Shown here: piece by piece, positions 1 through 6,089 of the stretch | Layout of the letters: the number at the start of each line of letters is the position of its first letter | Position numbering within the stretch: the stretch's first letter is position 1 | Assembly (NCBI GenBank): GCA_029932715.1 | Contig: JAOZPO010000082.1 | Location: forward strand, 1-6,451 | Direction of reading: 5' to 3' | Length of the DNA stretch: 6,451 nucleotides | Source of the DNA: Halobacteria archaeon | GTDB taxonomy: Archaea > Halobacteriota > Syntropharchaeia > Alkanophagales > Methanospirareceae | Notes under the pieces: model-generated | Told to the model about the DNA's origin: nothing | The model's database searches: none | What the model saw: only the letters and a program-made list of their open reading frames with translations | Made by a program: the position numbers and the translations under genes

Positions 1-15
1 CGCAATGCCCAAGAA

Positions 16-30
16 ACATCTTTATTAAAA
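16..30 (+). promoter_or_regulatory. Candidate archaeal promoter (BRE/TATA-like) for iorAB
   Basis: The 78 bases ahead of iorA are AT-rich. The element TTTATTAAAA at 21-30 resembles an archaeal TATA box and is preceded by purine/A-rich bases that could act as a BRE. A start site about 25 bases downstream would fall near position 50. That would leave a leader of roughly 28 bases containing the AGAAGG ribosome-binding site at 65-70. This rests on motif and spacing only. Other AT-rich strings nearby (TAATATGA at about 38-45) could serve instead. Confidence 0.3.
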
Positions 31-78
31 TTAATGCTAATATGACATTGTCAAAATAATTTACAGAAGGTTATTGCT

Positions 79-1869
79 ATGAAAGAGTATCTGCTTGGAA
101 ATGCTGCGATTGCAAGAGCCATCATCGAGGCGGGAGCCTGCGTTGTTACTGGCTACCCAGGGACTCCAGCGTCCGAGATAGTGGAGTACGTGGCGCCATT
201 CTCCAGTAAGTATGACATACACGTGGAATGGTCGGTAAACGAGAAAGCAGCCTTAGAAGTTGCTATCGGCGCTTCATGGGCAGGCGTAAGAGCGGTTGCC
301 GTTATGAAACATGTGGGCTTGAACGTTGCTGCGGACCCTTTTATGACACTTGCATACACAGGAGTGAAGGGGGGACTTGTAGTGTGCGTATCCGACGATC
401 CGTTCTGTCATTCCTCGCAGAACGAGCAGGACTCACGGTGCTATGCCCGGTTTGCCTGTGTCCCTTGCCTGGACCCTGCAGACCCCCGGGAGGCGAGGGA
501 TATGTGCAGCTATGCCTTTGAACTCTCCGAGGAGCTGGAGTTACCTGTGCTTCTCAGACCCACCACACGGGTCTCACATGCCAGTGCTGATGTGGAGATG
601 GGACGAATAGAAGGAGATCGTGCAAAGGCCAAATTCTTAAAGGACCCTGCAAGATGGGTTATGCTGCCTGCACATGCTAGACCACGCCATTCCATGCTCC
701 TTGATAAACAAGATGCAATCAAGACGGCGCTGGCGAATGTACCCTGGAACAGGTTTGTGCTGCGGGGGGATATAGGCGTCATTGCCTCTGGAATAGCAGG
801 TCTGTACGCAGAAGAGGCGCTGAAGCAGTTGGAAGTGGATGTGTCAGTCCTGAGGATTGGCACGTTCCCACCACCAGAAGGCTTGTGTTCCGAATTTCTT
901 GTGCATGTCACGAAGGTGATGGTGATCGAGGAGCTGGAGCCAGTGCTGGAGGACTACGTGGAACGATTAGCGAGGACGTATAACCCAGATATTGAGATAC
1001 TGGGCAAGAGGACGGGTCATATCCCACGCGAAGGGGAGCTGGATACTTTTATAGTCAGAAATGCAATTGCCGATATGACCGCTCAGCAGTCGGAGGTAGT
1101 TCTATCGCTAAAGGAAGCTGAAGAGATTCTGCCGCCCAGACCGCCATCACTCTGCCCTGGATGCAGTCACAGAGCTACCTACTACGCCATGAAGAAGGTT
1201 TTCGGTAAGGATGCGATCTTTCCCAGTGATATTGGCTGTTATACACTTGCTGTTCGCATGGGGACCATAGACACATGCCTCTGTATGGGTGCCAGCATAA
1301 CGGTTGCCAGCGGAATCAGGTTTGCAGACGAAGAGCGGGATATATGCTGTAGCATTGGTGACTCGACTTTCCTGCATACCGGACTACCAGGCTTGCTCAA
1401 TGCAGCATATAATAAGGCAAATATAACCGTTACTGTACTTGACAATTCGACCACGGCGATGACAGGACATCAGCCACATCCAGGAACAGGCTTCACGGCA
1501 AGCGGCGATGAGACAAAAGCAGTATCGATTGAGGCAATTGCGAAGGTACTGGGAGCGGACTTTGTCGAGACTGTGGATCCCTATGACGTCAACGCGACAA
1601 TAGAGTGTTTCCAGATGGCAAAGGACCATCAGGGCTTATCCGTGGTTATTGCAAAACAGCTCTGCGAGATAACAGCGAGGAAGACAGGCATAAGTAGAAA
1701 ACCGTATAGGGTTAACAAAGAGAACTGCACAGGATGCAAGAAGTGTGTAGAATTTGGCTGTCCGGCAATAGAGTTTGAAGAGGGCTGTGCACGAATCAAC
1801 TCGCTCTGCACAGGATGTGGGGTTTGTGCACAGATATGTACCAGTAAAGCAATAGAGGTGCTCGAATGA
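79..1869 (+). CDS. iorA: Indolepyruvate ferredoxin oxidoreductase, alpha subunit
   Basis: This is the large, thiamine-diphosphate-binding subunit of the cytoplasmic enzyme that oxidatively decarboxylates indolepyruvate, phenylpyruvate and hydroxyphenylpyruvate to aryl-acetyl-CoA while reducing ferredoxin. At 596 residues it is close to the usual family length. The N-terminal region (about 1-170) is the pyrimidine-binding domain, with GNAAIARAIIEAG at 7-19, GYPGTPASEI at 25-34 and the catalytic-type Glu in WSVNEKAA at 51-58. The C-terminal TPP domain has CPGCSHR at 359-365, the Mg/TPP-binding GDSTFLHTG at 428-436 and LDNSTTAMTG at 454-463, all diagnostic of IorA. The tail carries two [4Fe-4S] motifs: CX2CX2CX4CP (Cys550, 553, 556, 561) and CX2CX2CX3C (Cys577, 580, 583, 587). 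AGAAGG at 65-70 precedes the ATG by eight bases. The stop overlaps the iorB start, so the two subunits are translationally coupled. Confidence 0.96.
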   Translation: MKEYLLGNAAIARAIIEAGACVVTGYPGTPASEIVEYVAPFSSKYDIHVEWSVNEKAALEVAIGASWAGVRAVAVMKHVGLNVAADPFMTLAYTGVKGGLVVCVSDDPFCHSSQNEQDSRCYARFACVPCLDPADPREARDMCSYAFELSEELELPVLLRPTTRVSHASADVEMGRIEGDRAKAKFLKDPARWVMLPAHARPRHSMLLDKQDAIKTALANVPWNRFVLRGDIGVIASGIAGLYAEEALKQLEVDVSVLRIGTFPPPEGLCSEFLVHVTKVMVIEELEPVLEDYVERLARTYNPDIEILGKRTGHIPREGELDTFIVRNAIADMTAQQSEVVLSLKEAEEILPPRPPSLCPGCSHRATYYAMKKVFGKDAIFPSDIGCYTLAVRMGTIDTCLCMGASITVASGIRFADEERDICCSIGDSTFLHTGLPGLLNAAYNKANITVTVLDNSTTAMTGHQPHPGTGFTASGDETKAVSIEAIAKVLGADFVETVDPYDVNATIECFQMAKDHQGLSVVIAKQLCEITARKTGISRKPYRVNKENCTGCKKCVEFGCPAIEFEEGCARINSLCTGCGVCAQICTSKAIEVLE

Positions 1870-2456
1870 GAACATCAATCTGTGACATAGTGGTGGTTGG
1901 TGTTGGCGGCCAGGGCGTGATCCTGCTCTCTAATATGATAGGTAAGGCGGCGGTGAAGGCTGGCTATTCTGTACGGGGCGCGGAGACGCATGGTATGGCA
2001 CAGCGCGGCGGTAGTGTGGTGAACCACATCAGGTTAGGTTGTGAGTTCGGTCCGATGGTGCCAGTCGGAGGTGCGGACGTCTTGTTAGCATTCGAACCCG
2101 CAGAAGCACTTCGGCACGCCCATTTCTTGTCCAGAGATGGTATCGTGCTTGTGAATATCAATCCGATACTCCCGACTACTGTGACCACAGGTAAAGCGAG
2201 GTATCCTGCGTTGGCAGAGATTCTCACGCCACTTCAGGGGCTATGCGCAGATATTAAAAGTATTGATGCGACAGAGCTGGCATTCAAAGCTGGCAATCCA
2301 CGGACGATGAATGTAGTGATGCTGGGTGCGCTCTCTAAGTTTATTCCACTACGAGAAGAGGAGTTAATCAAATCGCTCAGTGATTCGGTGCCTGCGAAGT
2401 TCCTGGAGGTAAATAGACGCGCATTTGAGCTCGGTAAGCGCGAAGTAGAATTGTAA
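1866..2456 (+). CDS. iorB: Indolepyruvate ferredoxin oxidoreductase, beta subunit
   Basis: This is the small subunit, equivalent to the gamma domain of pyruvate/2-oxoacid:ferredoxin oxidoreductases, which completes the IorAB enzyme. It has 196 residues, normal for the family. The glycine-rich GVGGQGVILLSNMIG (12-26) and ETHGMAQRGGSVVNHIRLG (40-58) are the signature segments, and NPRTMNVVMLGAL (144-156) is another conserved block. The ATG lies inside the last codons of iorA (ATGA overlap), with a good Shine-Dalgarno GAGGTG at 1855-1860 five bases upstream. Both genes must therefore be read from one transcript and made in similar amounts. No aryl-CoA ligase gene is visible beside them, although such a gene is a frequent partner for recovering ATP from the aryl-CoA product. 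Nothing looks truncated or mutated. Confidence 0.95.
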   Translation: MRTSICDIVVVGVGGQGVILLSNMIGKAAVKAGYSVRGAETHGMAQRGGSVVNHIRLGCEFGPMVPVGGADVLLAFEPAEALRHAHFLSRDGIVLVNINPILPTTVTTGKARYPALAEILTPLQGLCADIKSIDATELAFKAGNPRTMNVVMLGALSKFIPLREEELIKSLSDSVPAKFLEVNRRAFELGKREVEL

Positions 2457-2475
2457 ATCACAAGATCACTTAGAT

Positions 2476-2493
2476 TGTATTTGTTTGAATACA
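2476..2493. terminator. Small hairpin between convergent iorB and radical SAM gene
   Basis: The only non-coding DNA between the two convergent stop codons is 45 bases long. It contains a perfect six-base inverted repeat, TGTATT (2476-2481) and AATACA (2488-2493), around the loop TGTTTG. Short T-rich runs lie in and around it. Archaeal termination relies mostly on T-tracts, and the T-tracts here are interrupted, so this is a plausible but weak site of termination for both transcripts. Confidence 0.3.
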
Positions 2494-2501
2494 CATGAAG
2501 A

Positions 2502-4145
2502 TCAAACACACACGAAATCCTTTAATTTGTGGTAGAGCTCATCACCTATATCTCTCTTCAACGCTTCAAGACTTTCAAACGGGCTATTCCTCACAATTCG
2601 CGCTGCTGTTCTGTTACCAATACCAGTAATTGCCTCTATTTGGTGCATTCTGGCTTTGTTTATATTAAGTGGATATTCAATCGCCGTGATAGACCTCATT
2701 CCGTGGTCAGTAACTTTAGCATCAAGGAAACGATTACGCTCGTAGTTACCGACAATGCCGACAAGAATGGGATAAGAACCCAGGTGCCGTGCAAAAGTGA
2801 TTTTACCCTTTTGCATCTCACACCTCAAATCACTGAGCACGGTGCCAACGGGGATAATGCGTCTGAGCATTTCTCTGTCTATCTCCTCACGGACATGTCG
2901 TTTGAATGCTTTGAACAGTTTTTTATGCCGTTTCAAGTTCTTGTAGCCGAACTCAGCCATCGGTGTTCCAGGCAGTATTTTTACCTGTCGAATGTTAATC
3001 CTGCGAAGCAGCAACCCCTTGTCGAGAATCACCTGCAGGAACTCGTAGTTCTTATCAAATGTCTCTTTTGTTTCTCCCTTCAGACCGGTAACGAAGTTCA
3101 AACCAGGTAGAAATTTTGGCATACCGTTTGCACCGCGCTCTTTTCCAAGTTCATTTACCTGTTCAACAGCGAAAAGTACCTCTTCGGGCAGAGTAGCAAG
3201 AGTGTTTGCCTTTATTACCTGCTCGTCCGCGGTCTCCAGCCCGAAAACAGCGACATTACCGGGTGTTTGGAACTGCACGATCGTCTTTATCACTTCTCGG
3301 CTCTCCTCAGGATACGTTGCGATGGTCTTTGGATTGATGTTGTCGAGATGTAACGTCCGTATATCAGGACAGAGCTGCCAGATGGCTGCGTGGAATCCGC
3401 GCATCTTTTCGGATTCCGGCTTTGGGAACTCCTGGTTGAAGTCTGCCATGTAGGTCAGGAAATCGGTCTGCCTGCCAAGCCTGAAGTACCGTGCACCGTA
3501 AGCATACAAACGTTCAAACTCAGCAAGTACGCTTTTTGGAGGCCGCATCCACCTCTGCTGGAATCGCTCTATGCAGAACGAGCATCTTGACCAGTAGCAA
3601 CCCCTGTAAGTCTCCATCTCGCAGACTACAAAAGGATAATCAGGATGCTGATTCATCACTTCAGCACCGAGCAATGCAAATCTGTTCAGGTCGTATCCAC
3701 TTACAGGTACATGAAGAGTCTTGCAGAGGTGCTCATATAGACGCTCTTCAAATGGTAAGTCAATGATTTCGATTTTTTTTAGCGCTTCTGATGCTCTATC
3801 CTGTTTCGTCAGTTCGAGCGTGATTGGACCCACGAGGATGTTATGTTTCGCAATGGCAACTCGGTGGAGCTCGGTTTTTGCAAGTGGCATACCGCCAAGA
3901 TATTTCCCGGGTACGATAGCGCCGGCAATGACTATTAAGAGGTCGAACTCCGAAAGTTTCTCTTGCAACTCGGCATCCGCTCTGAAGGTGTCTATCGTGA
4001 AATAGCTGCATGAATCTGCACCTAAATGTTTCAGCATGCCCCAGGTATAACGTGGATAGGGTGCTATATAAGGTGGTACGCCCAAGCATGAGGGTTCGTC
4101 CACGTAGCCGTCAAGGATTGCTATTTTCATATTTATATATGGCAC
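2502..4145 (-). CDS. Radical SAM protein with C-terminal helix-hairpin-helix (COG1031-like)
   Basis: This is a 547-residue protein of unknown substrate, resembling the mainly archaeal radical SAM family with a C-terminal helix-hairpin-helix. Residues 7-150 form an alpha/beta domain starting KIAILDGYVDEP, in the position where other radical SAM proteins carry a B12-binding domain, but no cobalamin-ligating DxHxxG is visible. The iron-sulfur motif is Cys183, Cys188 and Cys191, spaced CX4CX2C rather than the canonical CX3CX2C. Later radical SAM landmarks are GLETADEQVIKAN (302-314), NFVTGLKGET (350-359) and ILPGTPM (390-396). Residues about 432-493 look like a small TRAM-like beta domain (TFARHLGSYP, KVTDHGMRSIT). 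Residues about 500-540 are the HhH (ITGIGNRTAARIV), suggesting contact with RNA or DNA. The listed start is GTG with a GAGGG site nine bases upstream. An ATG at codon 6 (4130) is the alternative and begins where conserved sequence begins. The gene is monocistronic in this window and divergent from moaA. Confidence 0.88.
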   Translation of the reverse strand: MPYINMKIAILDGYVDEPSCLGVPPYIAPYPRYTWGMLKHLGADSCSYFTIDTFRADAELQEKLSEFDLLIVIAGAIVPGKYLGGMPLAKTELHRVAIAKHNILVGPITLELTKQDRASEALKKIEIIDLPFEERLYEHLCKTLHVPVSGYDLNRFALLGAEVMNQHPDYPFVVCEMETYRGCYWSRCSFCIERFQQRWMRPPKSVLAEFERLYAYGARYFRLGRQTDFLTYMADFNQEFPKPESEKMRGFHAAIWQLCPDIRTLHLDNINPKTIATYPEESREVIKTIVQFQTPGNVAVFGLETADEQVIKANTLATLPEEVLFAVEQVNELGKERGANGMPKFLPGLNFVTGLKGETKETFDKNYEFLQVILDKGLLLRRINIRQVKILPGTPMAEFGYKNLKRHKKLFKAFKRHVREEIDREMLRRIIPVGTVLSDLRCEMQKGKITFARHLGSYPILVGIVGNYERNRFLDAKVTDHGMRSITAIEYPLNINKARMHQIEAITGIGNRTAARIVRNSPFESLEALKRDIGDELYHKLKDFVCV

Positions 4146-4154
4146 TACTCTGCG

Positions 4155-4159
4155 CCCTC
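4155..4159 (-). promoter_or_regulatory. Ribosome-binding site favouring the GTG start of the radical SAM gene
   Basis: On the minus strand GAGGG at 4159-4155 lies nine bases before the GTG at 4145-4143. The alternative ATG at 4130 is preceded only by CCATATATAAAT, with no purine-rich site at a suitable distance. This tips the choice toward the GTG start and adds five residues (MPYIN). A leaderless start at the ATG cannot be excluded. Confidence 0.4.
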
Positions 4160-4207
4160 TGTGATCTCCGCGGTAATAAATCGCAGACTGGGTTTTTAGA
4201 CTGTGCC

Positions 4208-4219
4208 TGATATATATAG
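4208..4219. promoter_or_regulatory. TATA-like box in the divergent radical SAM / moaA spacer
   Basis: TGATATATATAG is the strongest TATA-like string in the spacer between the two divergent genes. Its centre (about 4214) is only 15 bases from the moaA ATG, too close to serve moaA. Read on the minus strand it would place a start site near 4188, giving a leader of about 43 bases that contains the GAGGG site. For moaA the only box at a workable distance is the weaker GTTTTTAGA at about 4192-4200, implying a very short leader. This is inference from spacing alone. Confidence 0.35.
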
Positions 4220-4228
4220 TTATGATAA

Positions 4229-5191
4229 ATGACTAAAAAAGAAGGGCTAAAAGAAGAGCAACTAATAGACAATTACGGTAGACAAATAAGAAGTTTACGG
4301 TTTTCTATCACGACACGCTGCAACCTGAACTGTATCTACTGCCACGCAGAGGGCGAAAAAAAGGACCGTCCACAACAGAAGGGTTTTATCAGTGCAGAGC
4401 TTGTAACAGCAATAGCGCGAGTTGCATCCGTTCATTTTGGCATAACACGAGTGAAATTCTCGGGTGGCGAGCCGTTAATGCGAGACGACCTCGCGGACAT
4501 GGTGCATGGCATGAGCGATTTTGAAGATGACATTTCGGTAACCACAAACGGCACGTTACTCAGCAATTATGCGGCTGAACTCGCGGATGCCGGTCTGAAC
4601 CGTGTGAACGTCAGCCTGGATTCGATTAAAGAGGAAAAATACGATTCCATTACTGCTTCCAGAGGCTATCTACCAAAGGTAATTGATGGTATATATACGG
4701 CGATAGATGCGGGTCTTACACCACTTAAGCTGAATACTGTTGTACTGAAAGGGCTAAACGAAGATGAGTTAACGGACCTGATGGGTTTTGTACGTGACTG
4801 CAATAGAAGAGCTGGTGGCAATGAGGTAATCCTGCAGTTGATCGAGTTAATCCCATCGTTTAAATGTCTGGCACAGAGTTATAAAGCGGACTTTAACAAG
4901 ATCGAAGCGGAACTCGCATTGAGGGCTTCGGCAATAAAAACAAGGCGGTTGCAACACCGTAAGAAATATTTCGTGGATGGTGTGGAAGTGGAAATAGTGC
5001 ATCCGATAGATAATACCGAGTTCTGTGCTAATTGCTCACGGTTGAGAATAACGTCCGAAGGGCAGCTAAAGCCGTGTTTGCTGCGACATGATAATCTCGT
5101 GCCCGTAGAAAGCGTGGACGAAGAGCACATTAGAGAGAATTTGAAGTTGGCGATGAAGTATCGTGAGCCGTTCTTTAAAGCTCTGTTATAG
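4229..5191 (+). CDS. moaA: GTP 3',8-cyclase MoaA, archaeal type
   Basis: This radical SAM enzyme converts GTP to 3',8-cyclo-7,8-dihydro-GTP, the first step of molybdenum/tungsten cofactor biosynthesis in the cytoplasm. After a ten-residue lead, LIDNYGR (12-18) is the typical family opening. The N-terminal [4Fe-4S] motif is Cys31, Cys35, Cys38 (CX3CX2C). FSGGEPLMRDDL (77-88) includes the SAM-binding GGEP, and TTNGTLL (105-111) and NVSLDS (127-132) are further family blocks. The second, substrate-binding cluster is Cys266, Cys269, Cys283 (CX2CX13C). The length of 320 residues is normal. The protein ends REPFFKALL, without the terminal Gly-Gly of bacterial and human enzymes. From memory, many archaeal MoaA proteins share that ending. 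No in-frame start lies further upstream and no clear Shine-Dalgarno is present, so a leaderless or near-leaderless transcript is likely. No other moa genes are adjacent. Confidence 0.94.
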   Translation: MTKKEGLKEEQLIDNYGRQIRSLRFSITTRCNLNCIYCHAEGEKKDRPQQKGFISAELVTAIARVASVHFGITRVKFSGGEPLMRDDLADMVHGMSDFEDDISVTTNGTLLSNYAAELADAGLNRVNVSLDSIKEEKYDSITASRGYLPKVIDGIYTAIDAGLTPLKLNTVVLKGLNEDELTDLMGFVRDCNRRAGGNEVILQLIELIPSFKCLAQSYKADFNKIEAELALRASAIKTRRLQHRKKYFVDGVEVEIVHPIDNTEFCANCSRLRITSEGQLKPCLLRHDNLVPVESVDEEHIRENLKLAMKYREPFFKALL

Positions 5192-5205
5192 TGTTTCATT
5201 CCGTG

Positions 5206-5580
5206 CTATCTTAGAAAAGAGTACATACGCTTGTTTTTCTCTTCTAAGTACCCAAACATTTTAATTGCCGGAATTCCGTTTTTATGCTTTTTCCCGTTTA
5301 CATCTGTAAATTCATCTGGAGCATAAAAAACAACTTTTTCTGAATGCCCACCCGTTCCAGCACAAGAATAGGTATAGATTTTGGATATTTTTATGTCTTC
5401 TTCTGGTGTGACCATATACACTCCAGATATTGGGGAATAAGTTCCGGGTCATGTATCAAAGAGAAAGGACTCATCCTGAAGCATCTCCGGTGGATGGGAC
5501 CCGAAGACAATGCCTGTTGTGACTATCATAAATGCGACTAAGATTGCCAACGCCTTTAACTCTAATTGCATTTTCAGCAT
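5206..5580 (-). pseudogene. Broken gene for a secreted/surface protein (in-frame TGA)
   Basis: Reading down from ATG at 5580 (or the better-spaced ATG at 5571, with AAGGA ahead), the first residues MQLELKALAILVAFMIVTTG are a classic signal peptide: short charged start, hydrophobic core, then FGSH. After 43 codons a TGA (5451-5449) interrupts the frame. The same frame then continues for 80 codons to a TAG at 5208-5206. The downstream part contains IYTYSCAGTGGHSEKVVFY, a motif I recognise from extracellular beta-rich domains of methanogen and ANME-type proteins. In those, the motif is normally followed by a much longer domain that is absent here. This is therefore best read as a decayed, truncated copy: the signal peptide and domain start survive in one frame, a nonsense codon separates them, and the end is short. 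Readthrough, recoding or a sequencing error are alternatives. The gene is convergent with moaA, 14 bases away. Confidence 0.68.
5210..5248. terminator. Imperfect hairpin downstream of moaA
   Basis: CTTAGAAAAGAG (5210-5221) pairs with CTCTTCTAAG (5239-5248) to give ten base pairs with a two-base AA bulge and a 17-base loop that includes five consecutive T residues. It begins 18 bases after the moaA stop and also covers the last codons of the convergent broken gene. Its position suits a transcript end for moaA, but intrinsic hairpin terminators are not the usual archaeal mechanism. It may equally be a chance or remnant repeat. Confidence 0.35.
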
Positions 5581-5588
5581 CCTTTTAG

Positions 5589-5620
5589 TTTAATTACTAC
5601 ATACATACATAAATAATTAT
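5589..5620. promoter_or_regulatory. AT-rich divergent promoter region with ACAT repeats
   Basis: The spacer between the divergent broken secreted-protein gene and the 52-residue ORF is almost pure A/T here. It holds the palindrome TAATTA twice (5591-5596 and 5614-5619) and three tandem ACAT units (5599-5610). A TATA-like box around 5611-5620 would put plus-strand initiation near 5642, about ten bases before the small ORF. Read on the minus strand, it would put initiation near 5586, just ahead of the broken gene. The spacing is suggestive only. Confidence 0.33.
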
Positions 5621-5652
5621 AGAATAAGCGTGGATAAAAGAGAGTATAAAAA

Positions 5653-5811
5653 ATGGAACTGAAAGTAGAAATATATGTGGATAAGGAGGAGATAGGGACA
5701 AACGAGTTCGTGCAGAATGTGATGGGAAGAGCAGTTGCAGGTGCTGTTTCAGCGTTGAGAGGAGTGAAGGAAGATTGGGATGAGATAGAGCTAAGGGTGA
5801 AGCGGAGATGA
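5653..5811 (+). CDS. Small hypothetical protein, 52 residues
   Basis: The ATG at 5653 opens a 52-codon frame ending in TGA at 5809-5811. The protein reads MELKVEIYVDKEEIGTNEF at its start and EDWDEIELRVKRR at its end. The amphipathic edges (MELKVEIYVD and EIELRVK) look like two beta strands flanking a central helix (FVQNVMGRAVAGAVSALRGV, 19-38), giving a compact soluble beta-alpha-beta fold with no signal peptide or membrane segment. I have an uncertain memory of similar small archaeal hypothetical proteins and assign no function. Support for a real gene comes from strand/helix patterning, a TATA-like box at a suitable distance upstream and a T7 tract just after the stop. No strong Shine-Dalgarno is present. 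It sits alone between two broken genes, both on the opposite strand. Confidence 0.66.
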   Translation: MELKVEIYVDKEEIGTNEFVQNVMGRAVAGAVSALRGVKEDWDEIELRVKRR

Positions 5812-5813
5812 AC

Positions 5814-5823
5814 TTATTTTTTT
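5814..5823 (+). terminator. T-tract terminator after the 52-residue ORF
   Basis: TTATTTTTTT follows the stop codon of the small ORF by two bases and includes seven uninterrupted T residues (5817-5823). Oligo-T runs on the coding strand are the main intrinsic termination signal in archaea, so this placement supports the small ORF being a transcribed unit. Confidence 0.45.
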
Positions 5824-5836
5824 CAGCCATTATCTA

Positions 5837-6039
5837 TCATCCTTTAGTTTTTCCACCCGTACTGATGCCTGCATAATAACTATCGCATTGCATAAATTTC
5901 GTTTCATACCAATACCAACTTTGTCCTATGCTTTGGACAAGGAGAAGTAGTGCATCGAGAATGGTTGATTTTCCCGAAGCATCAGGATATATATAATTAG
6001 TGGCTTGAATTCGAGTTCTATCCTGCTTCCGATAAACAT
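5837..6039 (-). pseudogene. Frameshifted, truncated remnant of a P-loop (AAA/RecF-like) ATPase
   Basis: From ATG at 6039 the minus strand reads MFIGSRIELEFKPLIIYI, the typical N-terminal strand pair of an ABC/AAA-type ATPase of the RecF/SMC-like predicted-ATPase group. At 5984-5988 the frame changes, and the adjoining frame continues PDASGKSTILDALLLLVQSIG, which is the Walker A motif and following helix. Joining the two frames gives the expected IYI(G)PDASGKST with the first glycine of GxxxxGKS missing. This is consistent with a loss of about four bases exactly there. Beyond the helix the frame continues for about 35 residues without recognisable ATPase motifs and stops at 5837. A working member would be several hundred residues long. 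It is therefore a 5' gene fragment that is both shifted and truncated. Whether it once served an antiviral, toxin-partner or housekeeping ATPase cannot be told. Confidence 0.72.
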
Positions 6040-6055
6040 ACATTCTTCTGTGAGC

Positions 6056-6070
6056 AATATAATATAAAAA
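6056..6070. promoter_or_regulatory. TATA-like box between ATPase remnant and synthetase gene
   Basis: AATATAATATAAAAA is TATA-like on both strands. Its centre (about 6063) lies 27 bases before the synthetase ATG at 6090 and 24 bases from the ATPase-remnant ATG at 6039. Either transcript would then start essentially at its start codon (leaderless). The plus-strand gene nevertheless has a good ribosome-binding site at 6082-6085, which would be wasted on a leaderless message, so a different upstream promoter is possible. Confidence 0.3.
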
Positions 6071-6089
6071 AGGGAAGTGAAGGAGAAAA

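Noticed and set aside
510..911. 133-codon minus-strand open frame inside iorA
   Set aside because: It is antisense to well-conserved iorA sequence, is Ser-rich with no domain, and fits a codon-bias shadow.
2529..3110. 193-codon plus-strand open frame
   Set aside because: It lies antisense within the radical SAM gene, has no ribosome-binding site or recognisable domain, and the minus-strand frame has clear motifs throughout.
4222..4236. Four-codon mini-ORF (ATG ATA AAT GAC TAA) overlapping the moaA start
   Set aside because: It could be imagined as a regulatory upstream ORF, but it is too short and AT-biased to separate from chance, and it lacks a ribosome-binding site.
5449..5451. TGA read as selenocysteine
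   Set aside because: Archaeal selenocysteine use is restricted and depends on a SECIS element that I cannot see here. The surrounding protein is a secreted beta-rich type with no redox motif, so a nonsense mutation is simpler.
5344..5541. 65-codon plus-strand open frame
   Set aside because: It is antisense to the signal peptide and GTGGH motif of the broken secreted-protein gene, has no ribosome-binding site and no family features.
5599..5610. Three tandem ACAT units as a CRISPR or regulatory repeat
   Set aside because: Three four-base units in AT-rich spacer DNA are not a CRISPR and are too few to claim an operator.
5597..5830. 77-codon minus-strand open frame with a hydrophobic segment
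   Set aside because: It is Ser/Leu/Pro-rich because it is the complement of the Glu/Lys-rich 52-residue ORF. The plus strand has the better gene pattern.
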